Source: Limenecus sp048360435 | Lineage (GTDB): Bacteria; Cyanobacteriota; Vampirovibrionia; Gastranaerophilales; Gastranaerophilaceae | Reading direction: 5' to 3' | Length of the DNA: 64,000 nucleotides | Assembly: GCA_048360435.1 (NCBI GenBank) | Contig: DBGCOP010000010.1 | Location: forward strand, 131,782 to 195,781 | Shown: one piece after another, positions 7,321 through 14,951 of the stretch | Position numbering within the stretch: the stretch's first letter is position 1 | How the letters are laid out: each line of letters opens with the position of its first letter | Position numbers and translations under genes: made by a program | The notes under the pieces: model-generated | The model's database searches: none | What the model was told of the DNA's origin: nothing | Seen by the model: only the letters and a program-made list of their open reading frames with translations

Positions 7321-7349
7321 ATTATACAAAATTTTATTTGATATATCAA
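7321..7349 (-). promoter_or_regulatory. Consensus sigma-70 promoter reading leftwards
   Basis: On the minus strand TTGATA (7344-7349) and TATAAT (7321-7326) are separated by exactly 17 bases. Transcription would start near 7314 and enter the hairpin-rich region, with the LprI-like gene beyond. Confidence 0.7.
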
Positions 7350-7462
7350 CTTTAATAAAAAAGGCAGTTTCAAGAAAGCCTGTACCCCTTATCCCCCAAC
7401 CAAATCGAGGAAAATAGCAGCGTAATTTAAAAAAAGATTTATTATGAATTCAGGAGGTATCC

Positions 7463-7561
7463 ATGAAGAAAATAAATCTTGAAAGAATTAACAAAAAGCA
7501 TACTAATACAGATGCCATTATAGACAGAGTGAATATTTTTTTGAAAGGGGTGAAATATTAA
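7463..7561 (+). CDS. Short ORF with perfect Shine-Dalgarno (32 aa)
   Basis: AGGAGG lies 5 bases before the ATG at 7463, one of the strongest ribosome-binding sites in the window, and the frame encodes a basic 32-residue peptide beginning MKKINLERINKKH and ending FLKGVKY. No family is recognised. It is isolated between the hairpin-rich region and the XRE regulator (convergent). It may be a genuine small protein or the remains of a longer gene. Confidence 0.45.
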   Translation: MKKINLERINKKHTNTDAIIDRVNIFLKGVKY

Positions 7562-7587
7562 AAAGCAATTCAATATAATCCGAAAAA

Positions 7588-7905
7588 TTAATATAATAAG
7601 TTTATAATAAGACGATAAATTCTCTTTAATTCTTCATCCCCGGCATTTTGTAATATTTTACTCAATGAATCAAGAATATTTTCTCTGCCTTTAAAATGTT
7701 CCGTATTGAAAAATTCATTGTAATCTACTTCTAAAACAAAAGAAAATTTTTCAATCAAATCAGCTTTGGGAAAACTTCTTCCAGTTTCAATATGACTCAT
7801 ATGTTTTGCATCTATTCCAACCTGTTCAGCAAGCTGAAATTGTGTGATTCCTTTTTTTACACGAATCTCTTTTAATCTTTGTCCAAAATCTTTTTTTAAA
7901 GACAT
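7588..7905 (-). CDS. XRE-family transcriptional regulator (105 aa)
   Basis: Residues 8-62 form a Cro/C1-type helix-turn-helix (LKEIRVKKGITQFQLAEQVG, then HMSHIETGRSFPKADLIEKF). The C-terminal 40 residues are helical and may dimerise. An AGGAGA binding site precedes the ATG. It is divergent from the glycine-rich pseudopilin gene at 8075; the intervening 169 bases hold a palindrome that overlaps the promoter of that gene. The simplest reading is that this protein binds there and controls both genes, as an inference. Confidence 0.85.
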   Translation of the reverse strand: MSLKKDFGQRLKEIRVKKGITQFQLAEQVGIDAKHMSHIETGRSFPKADLIEKFSFVLEVDYNEFFNTEHFKGRENILDSLSKILQNAGDEELKRIYRLIINLLY

Positions 7906-7980
7906 GATTTTCTCCTAAATAAATGATATTGCGATACAGCCCCTTTCTAAACTTGATTCAAAACATATTTTTAGACATTA

Positions 7981-8024
7981 ATACTGTGTTTAATATTGAA
8001 ATACTGTATTCAATATGGTAAAAT
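7981..8024 (+). promoter_or_regulatory. Promoter with overlapping palindrome and direct repeat
   Basis: TTGAAA (7996-8001) and TAAAAT (8019-8024) are 17 bases apart and face the pseudopilin gene at 8075. ATATTGAA (7993-8000) and TTCAATAT (8009-8016) form a perfect inverted repeat over the spacer and -35. In addition ATACTGT-start units repeat at 7981 and 8001, a 20-base period. Such an arrangement suits repression by the adjacent XRE protein. Confidence 0.55.
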
Positions 8025-8074
8025 CCTAAAAAAGTATTGATAAAACTTATACTTAGCACGTAAGGATTAAGAAT

Positions 8075-10105
8075 ATGAAAATAACAATTGATAAAAAATG
8101 TAAGTTTTCTGGTTTTTCACTTGCAGAAGCCTTGATTACTCTTTTAGTTGTATGTTTAATTACACTGGCATCAATACCAATACTGACAAAAAAAAGACGT
8201 GATCTAAAAGATGGAACCCATGGCAGATGGGTTTGTACACAACACAGTCTCGGACATCTTGTGCACTGGCAAAAAGGACTATCAGTGGCAAACGAAGATG
8301 ATCCCGAAAGCTGGGATGCAGGATGCAAGTTTGTCCCCCCGCATGGTGCAAGAAATTTTGCAATTACAGTGATAGGTTCAGGTGGTGGAGGTGCCTCAGG
8401 AATTTCAGAGATAAAAGAAGTTGCTTCCACAAAGAACGGCAATACTTCATTCATGCCGGAAAGTGACGGTGAATATTTCGTTGTTGCAATAGGCGGAGGA
8501 GGCGGAGGCGCTCAAGGTTTGTATTATGATGCTTCAGGATGTAACAGTGCCGCAGGTGGCGCAGGTTCTTCAGGCTCTGTCTTTGCAGGCAGAGTTAAGC
8601 TATATAAAGGTAAAACTTACATACTTGAGCGAGGTAACGGAGGAACCAGAAACACAGGTTCGGGCTGGAACGGTTGCGTTAGAGATACAGACAGAGCAGG
8701 CTCGGGCGGTGCTTCAAAGTTATATACAGAAGGAAGCAATGATTTAGTTATTACAGCATGGGGAGGTCAAGGCGGAGTTAATATTAAAACAGGCGGCTAT
8801 TCTACCTGGTGTAAAAGAAAATGTAGAGGAGGAGAAGGTGGAGGCTCACCAAAACTTCCTCTGGTTGTAATAAATAATACCAATAAAACAAGTCAGTTCC
8901 AAACTGACGGAGAATCTGTTGTTGAAAGAGGAGAAGCAGGTGAAAACGGAGGATGTAACAGAAGTCATAATTCATTGAAAAATGTTACTTATTCAACAGG
9001 AGGAAAAGGATTTTCATTGTTCAAACTGGGCGTAAATTCAGGCAATTCATACGGCGCAGGAGGCAATGGTTCTTTGGGCAACAGATATATGAACAATGGA
9101 AGTTGGATTGTAACCCATAATTATTTAGATAAACTTTCTGACGGTCAGGTTGGATATGTCGGAGTATATCAAATTATCAGAAAACAGGGGCAAGGCGGTG
9201 AACAATCAGAGCCCGAGCAGGTTATGGTTCCTTCTATCGAAGGCAATGTTAAAATCACACTCGGTGAATCAGTGGGCGCTGATACAGATGGCCAGGAAAC
9301 CAGAGTTGAAATTTTCAACAAATTCGGTACACGCTCAAGATTAATAAGAGGCTTTGGCGGTAAAAAAGGTACCGCAATTGTGAGTGAAACAAACACTGAC
9401 GGAGCAAAATCAATCTGGACAGATGATGGAGGCGGACTAAAAGGTGACGTTTGTAAAAAAGGCGAATCTACTCCTATATATGAATCAGAAGCCTCTGATA
9501 TAAGCGATAAAAAACTGGTATGCGTAAAATTGAGCTGTTCAATTGATCCTGACAATGAGCCTAATGTTGCAGGTTTTCTTCCGGGTGACCCTAATAAAGC
9601 TGCCGAATATTCTACCGGTTATAATCAATGGATAAATCTTTCATATAACAAATCATCTCTGGAAAAAGTATTTAAAGCTATCGGTATGGGATATTTTAAA
9701 CATTTTTATCCTGATAGTGCAGGTACCGGTGTAAATTATAGTACTTTTTCAAATATGAATAATTACTTTATATTTAGTGATAAACTAATTAAATCTTATG
9801 ATAATTACAACCAAAACATTACTTCTCAAGGACAAACTTATTACAGACTTGATCTTGGTCATTACTGTTTTAGAGACAGCAGACTGAATTATGTACCTGA
9901 TTGTGATGAAGAAAAGTCTGTTTCAACAGGTGAATCTTCAAAACGTATTATTGGTTATAGAACCAGCTATGACTGTCCTGATGCCGGCAATGCTTTAAGA
10001 AAAGCATACGGAGCCGGAGGCGGCGGCGGATATGCGCCGGATGTTTTAAATTTTGCAGGTAAAGGCGGAAAAAGTGCACCCGGTGCAGTTATCATCGAAT
10101 GGTAG
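8075..10105 (+). CDS. Pseudopilin leader fused to very large glycine-rich domain
   Basis: Residues 11-38 are a class III prepilin leader: G13|F14 cleavage site, Glu at +5 (E18) and a hydrophobic helix ending IPILTKKRR. A prepilin peptidase should process it and the pilus/type II machinery should assemble or export it. The remaining 640 residues are a glycine-rich domain with AITVIGSGGGG and VVAIGGGGGGA strands, a Cys motif WCKRKCRGG near residue 246 and the C-terminal strand GAVIIEW, resembling glycine-rich tail-tip and adhesin domains. AAGGA precedes the ATG. A paralogue lies at the right edge. An adhesive minor pilin is plausible; function is not known. Confidence 0.8.
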   Translation: MKITIDKKCKFSGFSLAEALITLLVVCLITLASIPILTKKRRDLKDGTHGRWVCTQHSLGHLVHWQKGLSVANEDDPESWDAGCKFVPPHGARNFAITVIGSGGGGASGISEIKEVASTKNGNTSFMPESDGEYFVVAIGGGGGGAQGLYYDASGCNSAAGGAGSSGSVFAGRVKLYKGKTYILERGNGGTRNTGSGWNGCVRDTDRAGSGGASKLYTEGSNDLVITAWGGQGGVNIKTGGYSTWCKRKCRGGEGGGSPKLPLVVINNTNKTSQFQTDGESVVERGEAGENGGCNRSHNSLKNVTYSTGGKGFSLFKLGVNSGNSYGAGGNGSLGNRYMNNGSWIVTHNYLDKLSDGQVGYVGVYQIIRKQGQGGEQSEPEQVMVPSIEGNVKITLGESVGADTDGQETRVEIFNKFGTRSRLIRGFGGKKGTAIVSETNTDGAKSIWTDDGGGLKGDVCKKGESTPIYESEASDISDKKLVCVKLSCSIDPDNEPNVAGFLPGDPNKAAEYSTGYNQWINLSYNKSSLEKVFKAIGMGYFKHFYPDSAGTGVNYSTFSNMNNYFIFSDKLIKSYDNYNQNITSQGQTYYRLDLGHYCFRDSRLNYVPDCDEEKSVSTGESSKRIIGYRTSYDCPDAGNALRKAYGAGGGGGYAPDVLNFAGKGGKSAPGAVIIEW

Positions 10106-10138
10106 ACATTTAAAAATTTAAATTATACATGTGACTTT

Positions 10139-10165
10139 GACCCTTGAAATAAGGGTCTTTTTTTA
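10139..10165 (+). terminator. Terminator of the glycine-rich pseudopilin gene
   Basis: Stem GACCCTT (10139-10145) with AAGGGTC (10151-10157) and loop GAAAT, followed by a long T run. An almost identical hairpin ends the paralogous gene at 62012-62041. Confidence 0.9.
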
Positions 10166-10178
10166 TTCTTATTTTTGC

Positions 10179-10883
10179 CTAGTTACTTTGTCCCGCTCTG
10201 TATCCGCACCATGCAAAAATCGCCGGCATAATCTTTTCTACATGAAGATGCTTAATCACCGGAAAATCTGCCAGAACCAAAGCTCCGATTGCATCATCCA
10301 TATTGATAATTGAATCTTTCAAAGTAAGTTTTCTGTCCGGTTCTTTATCCTTTGGATCATTAATGAGATTTGACAAAAATGCAGCCAGAGGCATACCTGC
10401 AATCAATCCGGTAGCAACAGCAGCAGCTTTTACAGGTTTTGAATTTTTATATTTACTGTTGTCTTCAAGAAGTTTCAATACACCTCCAACAAGAAGAGTA
10501 GGCACTGTCGCATTCATAAATTGAAATACACCTTCATTAATCTTTCTTTTTTTATTAGCCTTTTTATCAGCAACAAGACCTGATACAACACCGCCTGTTA
10601 TACTTCCTGCACTAACACAGAGCATTTCAGGAAGTTCATATTTTATTTTTATAAGATTTTTCAAATTAACTTTGCCAAACTGTTTTTTAGCAAAAATGAC
10701 CATCGGAATTATTGTTCCAAGAACTGAAGATGCCCCTATTACAGATGCAGTTTTGTTATCCGTTTTTTCTATTCTGTGATAGCGCCTGTCAACCCAGCTT
10801 TGATACATTTTTTTTGTATTTTCAGTCCTGTGAAATGCGCTAAATACATTCTGTTTCGGTTTGTTGTCTACTGTGATGGTCAT
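10179..10883 (-). CDS. Hypothetical membrane-associated protein, glycine-zipper-like
   Basis: I do not recognise this 234-residue protein. After a basic, Asn/Lys-rich N-terminus (about 45 residues) it shows several short hydrophobic stretches rich in Gly, Ala and Ser (about 47-65, 88-105, 130-142 and 152-170), separated by Lys-rich loops (DKKANKKRKINE, LEDNSKYKNSK). The pattern suits a protein that inserts in or lies on the membrane. It converges with the glycine-rich pseudopilin gene, from which a terminator separates it, and diverges from the YhcH-like gene. Only a weak ACGGAA binding site is visible. Confidence 0.6.
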   Translation of the reverse strand: MTITVDNKPKQNVFSAFHRTENTKKMYQSWVDRRYHRIEKTDNKTASVIGASSVLGTIIPMVIFAKKQFGKVNLKNLIKIKYELPEMLCVSAGSITGGVVSGLVADKKANKKRKINEGVFQFMNATVPTLLVGGVLKLLEDNSKYKNSKPVKAAAVATGLIAGMPLAAFLSNLINDPKDKEPDRKLTLKDSIINMDDAIGALVLADFPVIKHLHVEKIMPAIFAWCGYRAGQSN

Positions 10884-11003
10884 ATACTTTTATCATTCCG
10901 TGTACTTTAGAATTTTATCATATAAAACCTGAACATCTAAAAAATTGCTATTGTTATTGTACAATTAGTTACATAAGATTTATTTTAAAATATGGAGAAA
11001 CAT

Positions 11004-11465
11004 ATGATTATTGATAAAATAGAAAATGCAAAACTATATTACGGATTGGGAGAAAGATATCAACAGGCGTTTGAATTTATATTAAACAATGATTTAAAAA
11101 ATTTCGAAAACGGTATATATGAAATTGACGGGAAAAATATCTTCGTCTCAATTCAGGATTATCAAACCAAAAAAGCAGAAGACTCTAAATTCGAAGCTCA
11201 CAAAAAATATGCTGACATCCAATTAATTTTGAAAGGTGAAGAAAAGCTGGGTTTTGGAGATATCGAAAATTATTTGGCAACTGAACAATATAATGATGAA
11301 AAAGACATAGTTTTTTTAGAAGAAAAAATTAAAAACAATAGCAATTTTGCAAAAGCAAATGAAGGAGATTTTCTGATATTTATGCCTTCAGATGCACATA
11401 TGCCTTGCATATCAATAGACAAACCAGCCTATGTCAAAAAAGCGGTAATTAAAGTCAAAATATAA
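11004..11465 (+). CDS. YhcH/YjgK/YiaL (DUF386) family protein
   Basis: The protein fits the YhcH family at normal length (about 153 residues): FENGIYEIDGKNIFVSIQDYQT, the metal-site region FEAHKKYADIQLILKGEE (the H-x-x-Y-x-D-I-Q signature) and FLIFMPSDAHMPCI with the second conserved histidine. Relatives act on sugars, notably sialic-acid catabolism, probably as cupin-like isomerases. GGAGA lies directly before the ATG at 11004; the in-frame ATG at 10992 overlaps that site and is less likely. It stands alone, with no sugar catabolic genes nearby. Confidence 0.88.
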   Translation: MIIDKIENAKLYYGLGERYQQAFEFILNNDLKNFENGIYEIDGKNIFVSIQDYQTKKAEDSKFEAHKKYADIQLILKGEEKLGFGDIENYLATEQYNDEKDIVFLEEKIKNNSNFAKANEGDFLIFMPSDAHMPCISIDKPAYVKKAVIKVKI

Positions 11466-11496
11466 CTGTATGTAACTTTAAAGGTGTGTTAATTTC

Positions 11497-11525
11497 TTGT
11501 AAAAGATATATTTTGCATGTAAAAT
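11497..11525 (+). promoter_or_regulatory. Promoter of the 34-aa peptide / M23 peptidase unit
   Basis: TTGTAA (11497-11502) and TAAAAT (11520-11525) are 17 bases apart, about 30 bases before the ATG of the short membrane peptide at 11555. Confidence 0.55.
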
Positions 11526-11554
11526 GTTATCGTAGAAGACTGTGGGTTATATTC

Positions 11555-11659
11555 ATGGAATTTTTTAGAAAAAATCAAAAACTTATAGTAGGAATAATTG
11601 CCGTTTCATTTTTGTTGTTTATGTTTGCACCTATATTGATTGCATTCATGGCAAGATAA
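11555..11659 (+). CDS. Single-span membrane peptide (34 aa)
   Basis: The frame encodes MEFFRKNQKL, then one hydrophobic segment of about 20 residues and the end FMAR: a basic cytosolic N-terminus with one membrane span. It is the first ORF after a good promoter and lies 31 bases ahead of the M23 peptidase start, so the two are probably co-transcribed. No strong Shine-Dalgarno is present. Similar short one-span peptides are often membrane-protein regulators. No function can be named. Confidence 0.5.
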   Translation: MEFFRKNQKLIVGIIAVSFLLFMFAPILIAFMAR

Positions 11660-11690
11660 ATTGAATAGTGGAAGCAGGTTAATCAAATCT

Positions 11691-12824
11691 ATGTCGCTCA
11701 ATGCACATATCATAAACATATATAGAAGCTTTATAAAAGCGGTTTTTATAGTAATATTGTTATTTTCTTTTTCATCAAATGCTTTTTGTTCTCAAAATCA
11801 TATTGAAAAAAAGAGAAAAGAAACTCATGCGAAAGTTTTAAGGCTCAAAAGACTTGAAACCATTGAAACAAATAAACTCTACAAAAACCAGCAAAAGCTT
11901 GAAAACGCACAAAAAAACCTCAATACCACAAAGAAACAATATCAGTCGGCCGAACAACAACTTTCAGAAGCTGAAAAAAATCTGAACGCTACTATGCAAG
12001 ATTATTCTGAAACAGAATTTCAATCCAAAAACAGAATCAGACAAATATTTAAAAAACAAAGAAAAGGAATGTTTCAGCTTTTACTTTCGACAACTGATAT
12101 AAATACCTTCCTTGACCGCATATATTATCAGAATATTATTACCAAAAAAGATAAAAAAAGACTTGCTTATTTAAAAGAAAAATCCAGAAGAATAGCTATT
12201 TTAAGAAATCAAATTGAACAACAAAAAACCATAATAGCCTATTCAATAAAAAATATAAATGCTCAACAGCAATATATTCAAGGTGCTATCAGCCAGAATG
12301 AAAGTTCCATTCAAAAATATAGAACTAACAGAGCATACTATGAAAAAGCTGAAAGAGAACTCGCCAAACAATCCGAAGCTTTAAGCAAAATGATTAGCCG
12401 CAATACACAGGGAACTACTGTTAAAGTTGTCTCAGGTTTTATGAAACCGATTGCCGGACCAATCACATCACCTTTCGGATACAGAACTCATCCTATATTC
12501 AAAAGAACAATTTATCATTCGGGTATTGATATAGGCGGAATAAATGGCGGAAAAATCAGAGCATCAAACTCCGGAAAAGTTATTTATTCAGGTTGGTATG
12601 GGGGATATGGAAAAGTTGTAATTATTGATCATGGCATAATTAACGGCAAACCAATTTCTACACTTTATGCCCATATGTCAGGATATACAGTCAGTGCGGG
12701 ACAGAACGTCCTAAAAGGTCAGGTCATAGGATACGAAGGTTCTACCGGATACAGCACAGGTCCTCACTGTCACTTCGAAGTCAGGGTAAACGGTAAACCG
12801 CAAAATCCGCTTAATTATATTTAA
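11691..12824 (+). CDS. M23 (LytM-type) peptidase with coiled coil, EnvC-like
   Basis: With the ATG at 11691 the protein is 377 residues: a signal peptide ending near SSNAFC (about residue 32), a long coiled coil (about 40-235, rich in Lys, Gln and Glu) and a C-terminal M23 domain. The zinc ligands are visible: HSGID (H276, D280) and HCHFEV (H359, H361), plus the typical SPFGYRTHP and YAHMS motifs. It should act in the periplasm on peptidoglycan cross-links or, as with EnvC, activate amidases during division. All ligands are present, so it may be catalytic. Upstream in-frame codons overlap the 34-aa peptide gene and would spoil the signal peptide. The LptD-like gene follows after 15 bases. Confidence 0.9.
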   Translation: MSLNAHIINIYRSFIKAVFIVILLFSFSSNAFCSQNHIEKKRKETHAKVLRLKRLETIETNKLYKNQQKLENAQKNLNTTKKQYQSAEQQLSEAEKNLNATMQDYSETEFQSKNRIRQIFKKQRKGMFQLLLSTTDINTFLDRIYYQNIITKKDKKRLAYLKEKSRRIAILRNQIEQQKTIIAYSIKNINAQQQYIQGAISQNESSIQKYRTNRAYYEKAERELAKQSEALSKMISRNTQGTTVKVVSGFMKPIAGPITSPFGYRTHPIFKRTIYHSGIDIGGINGGKIRASNSGKVIYSGWYGGYGKVVIIDHGIINGKPISTLYAHMSGYTVSAGQNVLKGQVIGYEGSTGYSTGPHCHFEVRVNGKPQNPLNYI

Positions 12825-12839
12825 TAAAAAGGTTGTTTC

Positions 12840-14879
12840 GTGAATAAAAAAATTTTTATAAGTTTAATATTATTATTTTCACTAGGCTTGTGGAGTGCTA
12901 AAACAGATTATGCTCTCTGCGCTGAGATTTTCGATGTTCCTCAAAACACCGATAGTCAAGAGAACATTATCAATGAAGAAAAAGATAACAAAACACCTGT
13001 TGATGAAGAAAGTGTTTCATCAAAAGAATTACAAGAAGAAACAGTAAAACAGGAAAAAACAAAAAAATTCTTTACTAAAACGGAACGGACGGAAAAAGCA
13101 AAAAAACAAGATCAAACATCAAATGAAGGCACAACAGATGTTCTGGTTGATAGTGATTCAATTGAATATTTCCCGGAACGTCATGAATTTGAAGCAATTG
13201 GAAATGCTAAAGTCACATTCCCTGCCGAAAACTCAGTATTAATTGCCGATAAAATTATTTTTAATCATGACACTAATTATATCAAAGGTTATGGAAATGT
13301 TGTTCTTGTAAAAGAAGGTCAGAAGGTAAACGGGGATTATATCCAAGTTGACCTGAATGACAATAATGCACTGATGAATAACCCCGTACTCAATCATCTT
13401 GCCATAAAAATCAAAGCAAAAACAGGCATAGTATATGATGCTCAAACAGAAGCTTTAGACGGAACAGTAACATTTAATGACAAAACCCAGTACAGATTCT
13501 GGTCAAGACCTATTATGGGCTTTAATAACCCAATGATGGATGAAGCTATTCCAACACAACTGTATTTTAAAGAAAAATATGATAACAAATGGAGATTGAA
13601 AGCAAAAACAATTATCATAGACAGCTACAAAGACAGAGATGTCGCTACATTAAAAAATGCTGATTTATATATTCAAGACACAAAAATGGCAAGTGCAGGA
13701 AAAATTAAACTGTACACTGATAAAGAACAACAATATATTGAAACAAATATGCTGGAACTCGGATCTTTGAGAAATATAGGCGCATTTGTTTCACCGGGTT
13801 TTGTGTTCCAAACTCCAAACTCTTCAACATTAAAACTAGGTCCGGCACTAACTTATGACCACGAAATTGGTGTAGGTGCAGTCGGACGCTTCCTTACAGA
13901 TAAAAATCGTACAGATTTTGGCTACGGAACATCAAAAAGCAAAATAGTTGTACGTGGTGAACAGGAATTTACAGACAATTTAAGATTGCAATACGGTATA
14001 AATTCATATATGAATAACTGGTTCCTTGGCGGAAGAATGCCAAAATACGGCTTCCAGTTTATTCATCATAAAGCTTACGACCTTGATGATATCGGAGTGA
14101 ACTTCCAAAACAGATTCACGGCAGGATATGCAAAAGACTGGAACAGAACTTTTTCAACAACTAAGGCATCCTGGATGACTCAATCCACAAAGTCTCTATT
14201 TTCCTATAAAAATACAGACAGCAAATTTGCGGCTGATTTCGGCGTAAGCCTTCAAACCAGTGCCAGCTTATACGGAACAGGTGATACAATGGGAGTTTTA
14301 AGAGCAGGTCCTTATCTCAGAACACAGTATAAAGCATGGCAACAATACCTTGCATATTATCAAGGTGCTGTGGCAGGTGATTCACCTATGAATTACGATA
14401 AATACTATTATGGACGTTCGAGTATTCAACTCGGTGAATCATTAAGAATATGCAGATATCTAACTTTGATGTATGCAGGCACAATTGTACTATCAGATGA
14501 CACACCAAACGATAACATGTTTCAGGAAAACAGAATATACTTTGCTGTCGGACCTGATGATTTGAAATTTCTCGTCGGTTACGATGTTTACAGACAAAAC
14601 GCATCTATGGGCGTTATAATGAATGTCGGTGCCGAAAATTCAGATGTAGAGTTTAAACGCTTAATTTTGAACGATCCTCAGGCTATCGGAAAACATAAAA
14701 AATCTGAAAAAGAAAGAATGGCTGCTCAAAAGAAAAAAGCAGAAGAAGAGAAAAAGAAAAAAGAATCAGATCCTATGAACCGCTCTGTTAAAGATTACAG
14801 AGACTACAATCCGGGCTTTAACATGATGCCGGGCGGTGCTTTACTTCAACCTTCTCTGATAAGACCACCCGGAATGTAG
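12840..14879 (+). CDS. LptD/OstA-like outer-membrane lipopolysaccharide assembly protein
   Basis: The 679-residue protein starts with GTG preceded by AAAGG, has a signal peptide (to about residue 28, ALCA), an acidic/lysine-rich linker (30-98) and an OstA/LptA-type domain at about 101-180 (VDSDSIEYFPERHEFEAIGN, then NYIKGYGNVVLV). From about 320 on, alternating aromatic strands (GVGAVGRFL, RLQYGINSYM, VNFQNRFTAGY) suggest a beta barrel. In the family this protein inserts lipopolysaccharide into the outer leaflet, which agrees with kdsA in the same window. It is shorter than proteobacterial LptD and ends in a Lys/Glu-rich and Pro/Met-rich tail rather than a terminal aromatic strand, so the barrel may be degenerate or the tail appended. 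Confidence 0.8.
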   Translation: MNKKIFISLILLFSLGLWSAKTDYALCAEIFDVPQNTDSQENIINEEKDNKTPVDEESVSSKELQEETVKQEKTKKFFTKTERTEKAKKQDQTSNEGTTDVLVDSDSIEYFPERHEFEAIGNAKVTFPAENSVLIADKIIFNHDTNYIKGYGNVVLVKEGQKVNGDYIQVDLNDNNALMNNPVLNHLAIKIKAKTGIVYDAQTEALDGTVTFNDKTQYRFWSRPIMGFNNPMMDEAIPTQLYFKEKYDNKWRLKAKTIIIDSYKDRDVATLKNADLYIQDTKMASAGKIKLYTDKEQQYIETNMLELGSLRNIGAFVSPGFVFQTPNSSTLKLGPALTYDHEIGVGAVGRFLTDKNRTDFGYGTSKSKIVVRGEQEFTDNLRLQYGINSYMNNWFLGGRMPKYGFQFIHHKAYDLDDIGVNFQNRFTAGYAKDWNRTFSTTKASWMTQSTKSLFSYKNTDSKFAADFGVSLQTSASLYGTGDTMGVLRAGPYLRTQYKAWQQYLAYYQGAVAGDSPMNYDKYYYGRSSIQLGESLRICRYLTLMYAGTIVLSDDTPNDNMFQENRIYFAVGPDDLKFLVGYDVYRQNASMGVIMNVGAENSDVEFKRLILNDPQAIGKHKKSEKERMAAQKKKAEEEKKKKESDPMNRSVKDYRDYNPGFNMMPGGALLQPSLIRPPGM

Positions 14880-14951
14880 ATTGTATATTATTCATTTGTA
14901 GTATAATATATTGAGATTAGACCATTATTTGACAAGGGGAATAATAATAAA

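Noticed and set aside
7147..7373. Open frames on both strands in the hairpin-rich region
   Set aside because: Neither has a ribosome-binding site or a protein-like composition, and both overlap the stems; the region is better explained as RNA.
8160..9555. Long open frames on the opposite strand of the glycine-rich gene
   Set aside because: They are mirror frames of GGN-rich codons (Pro/Ser-rich translations) without start signals.
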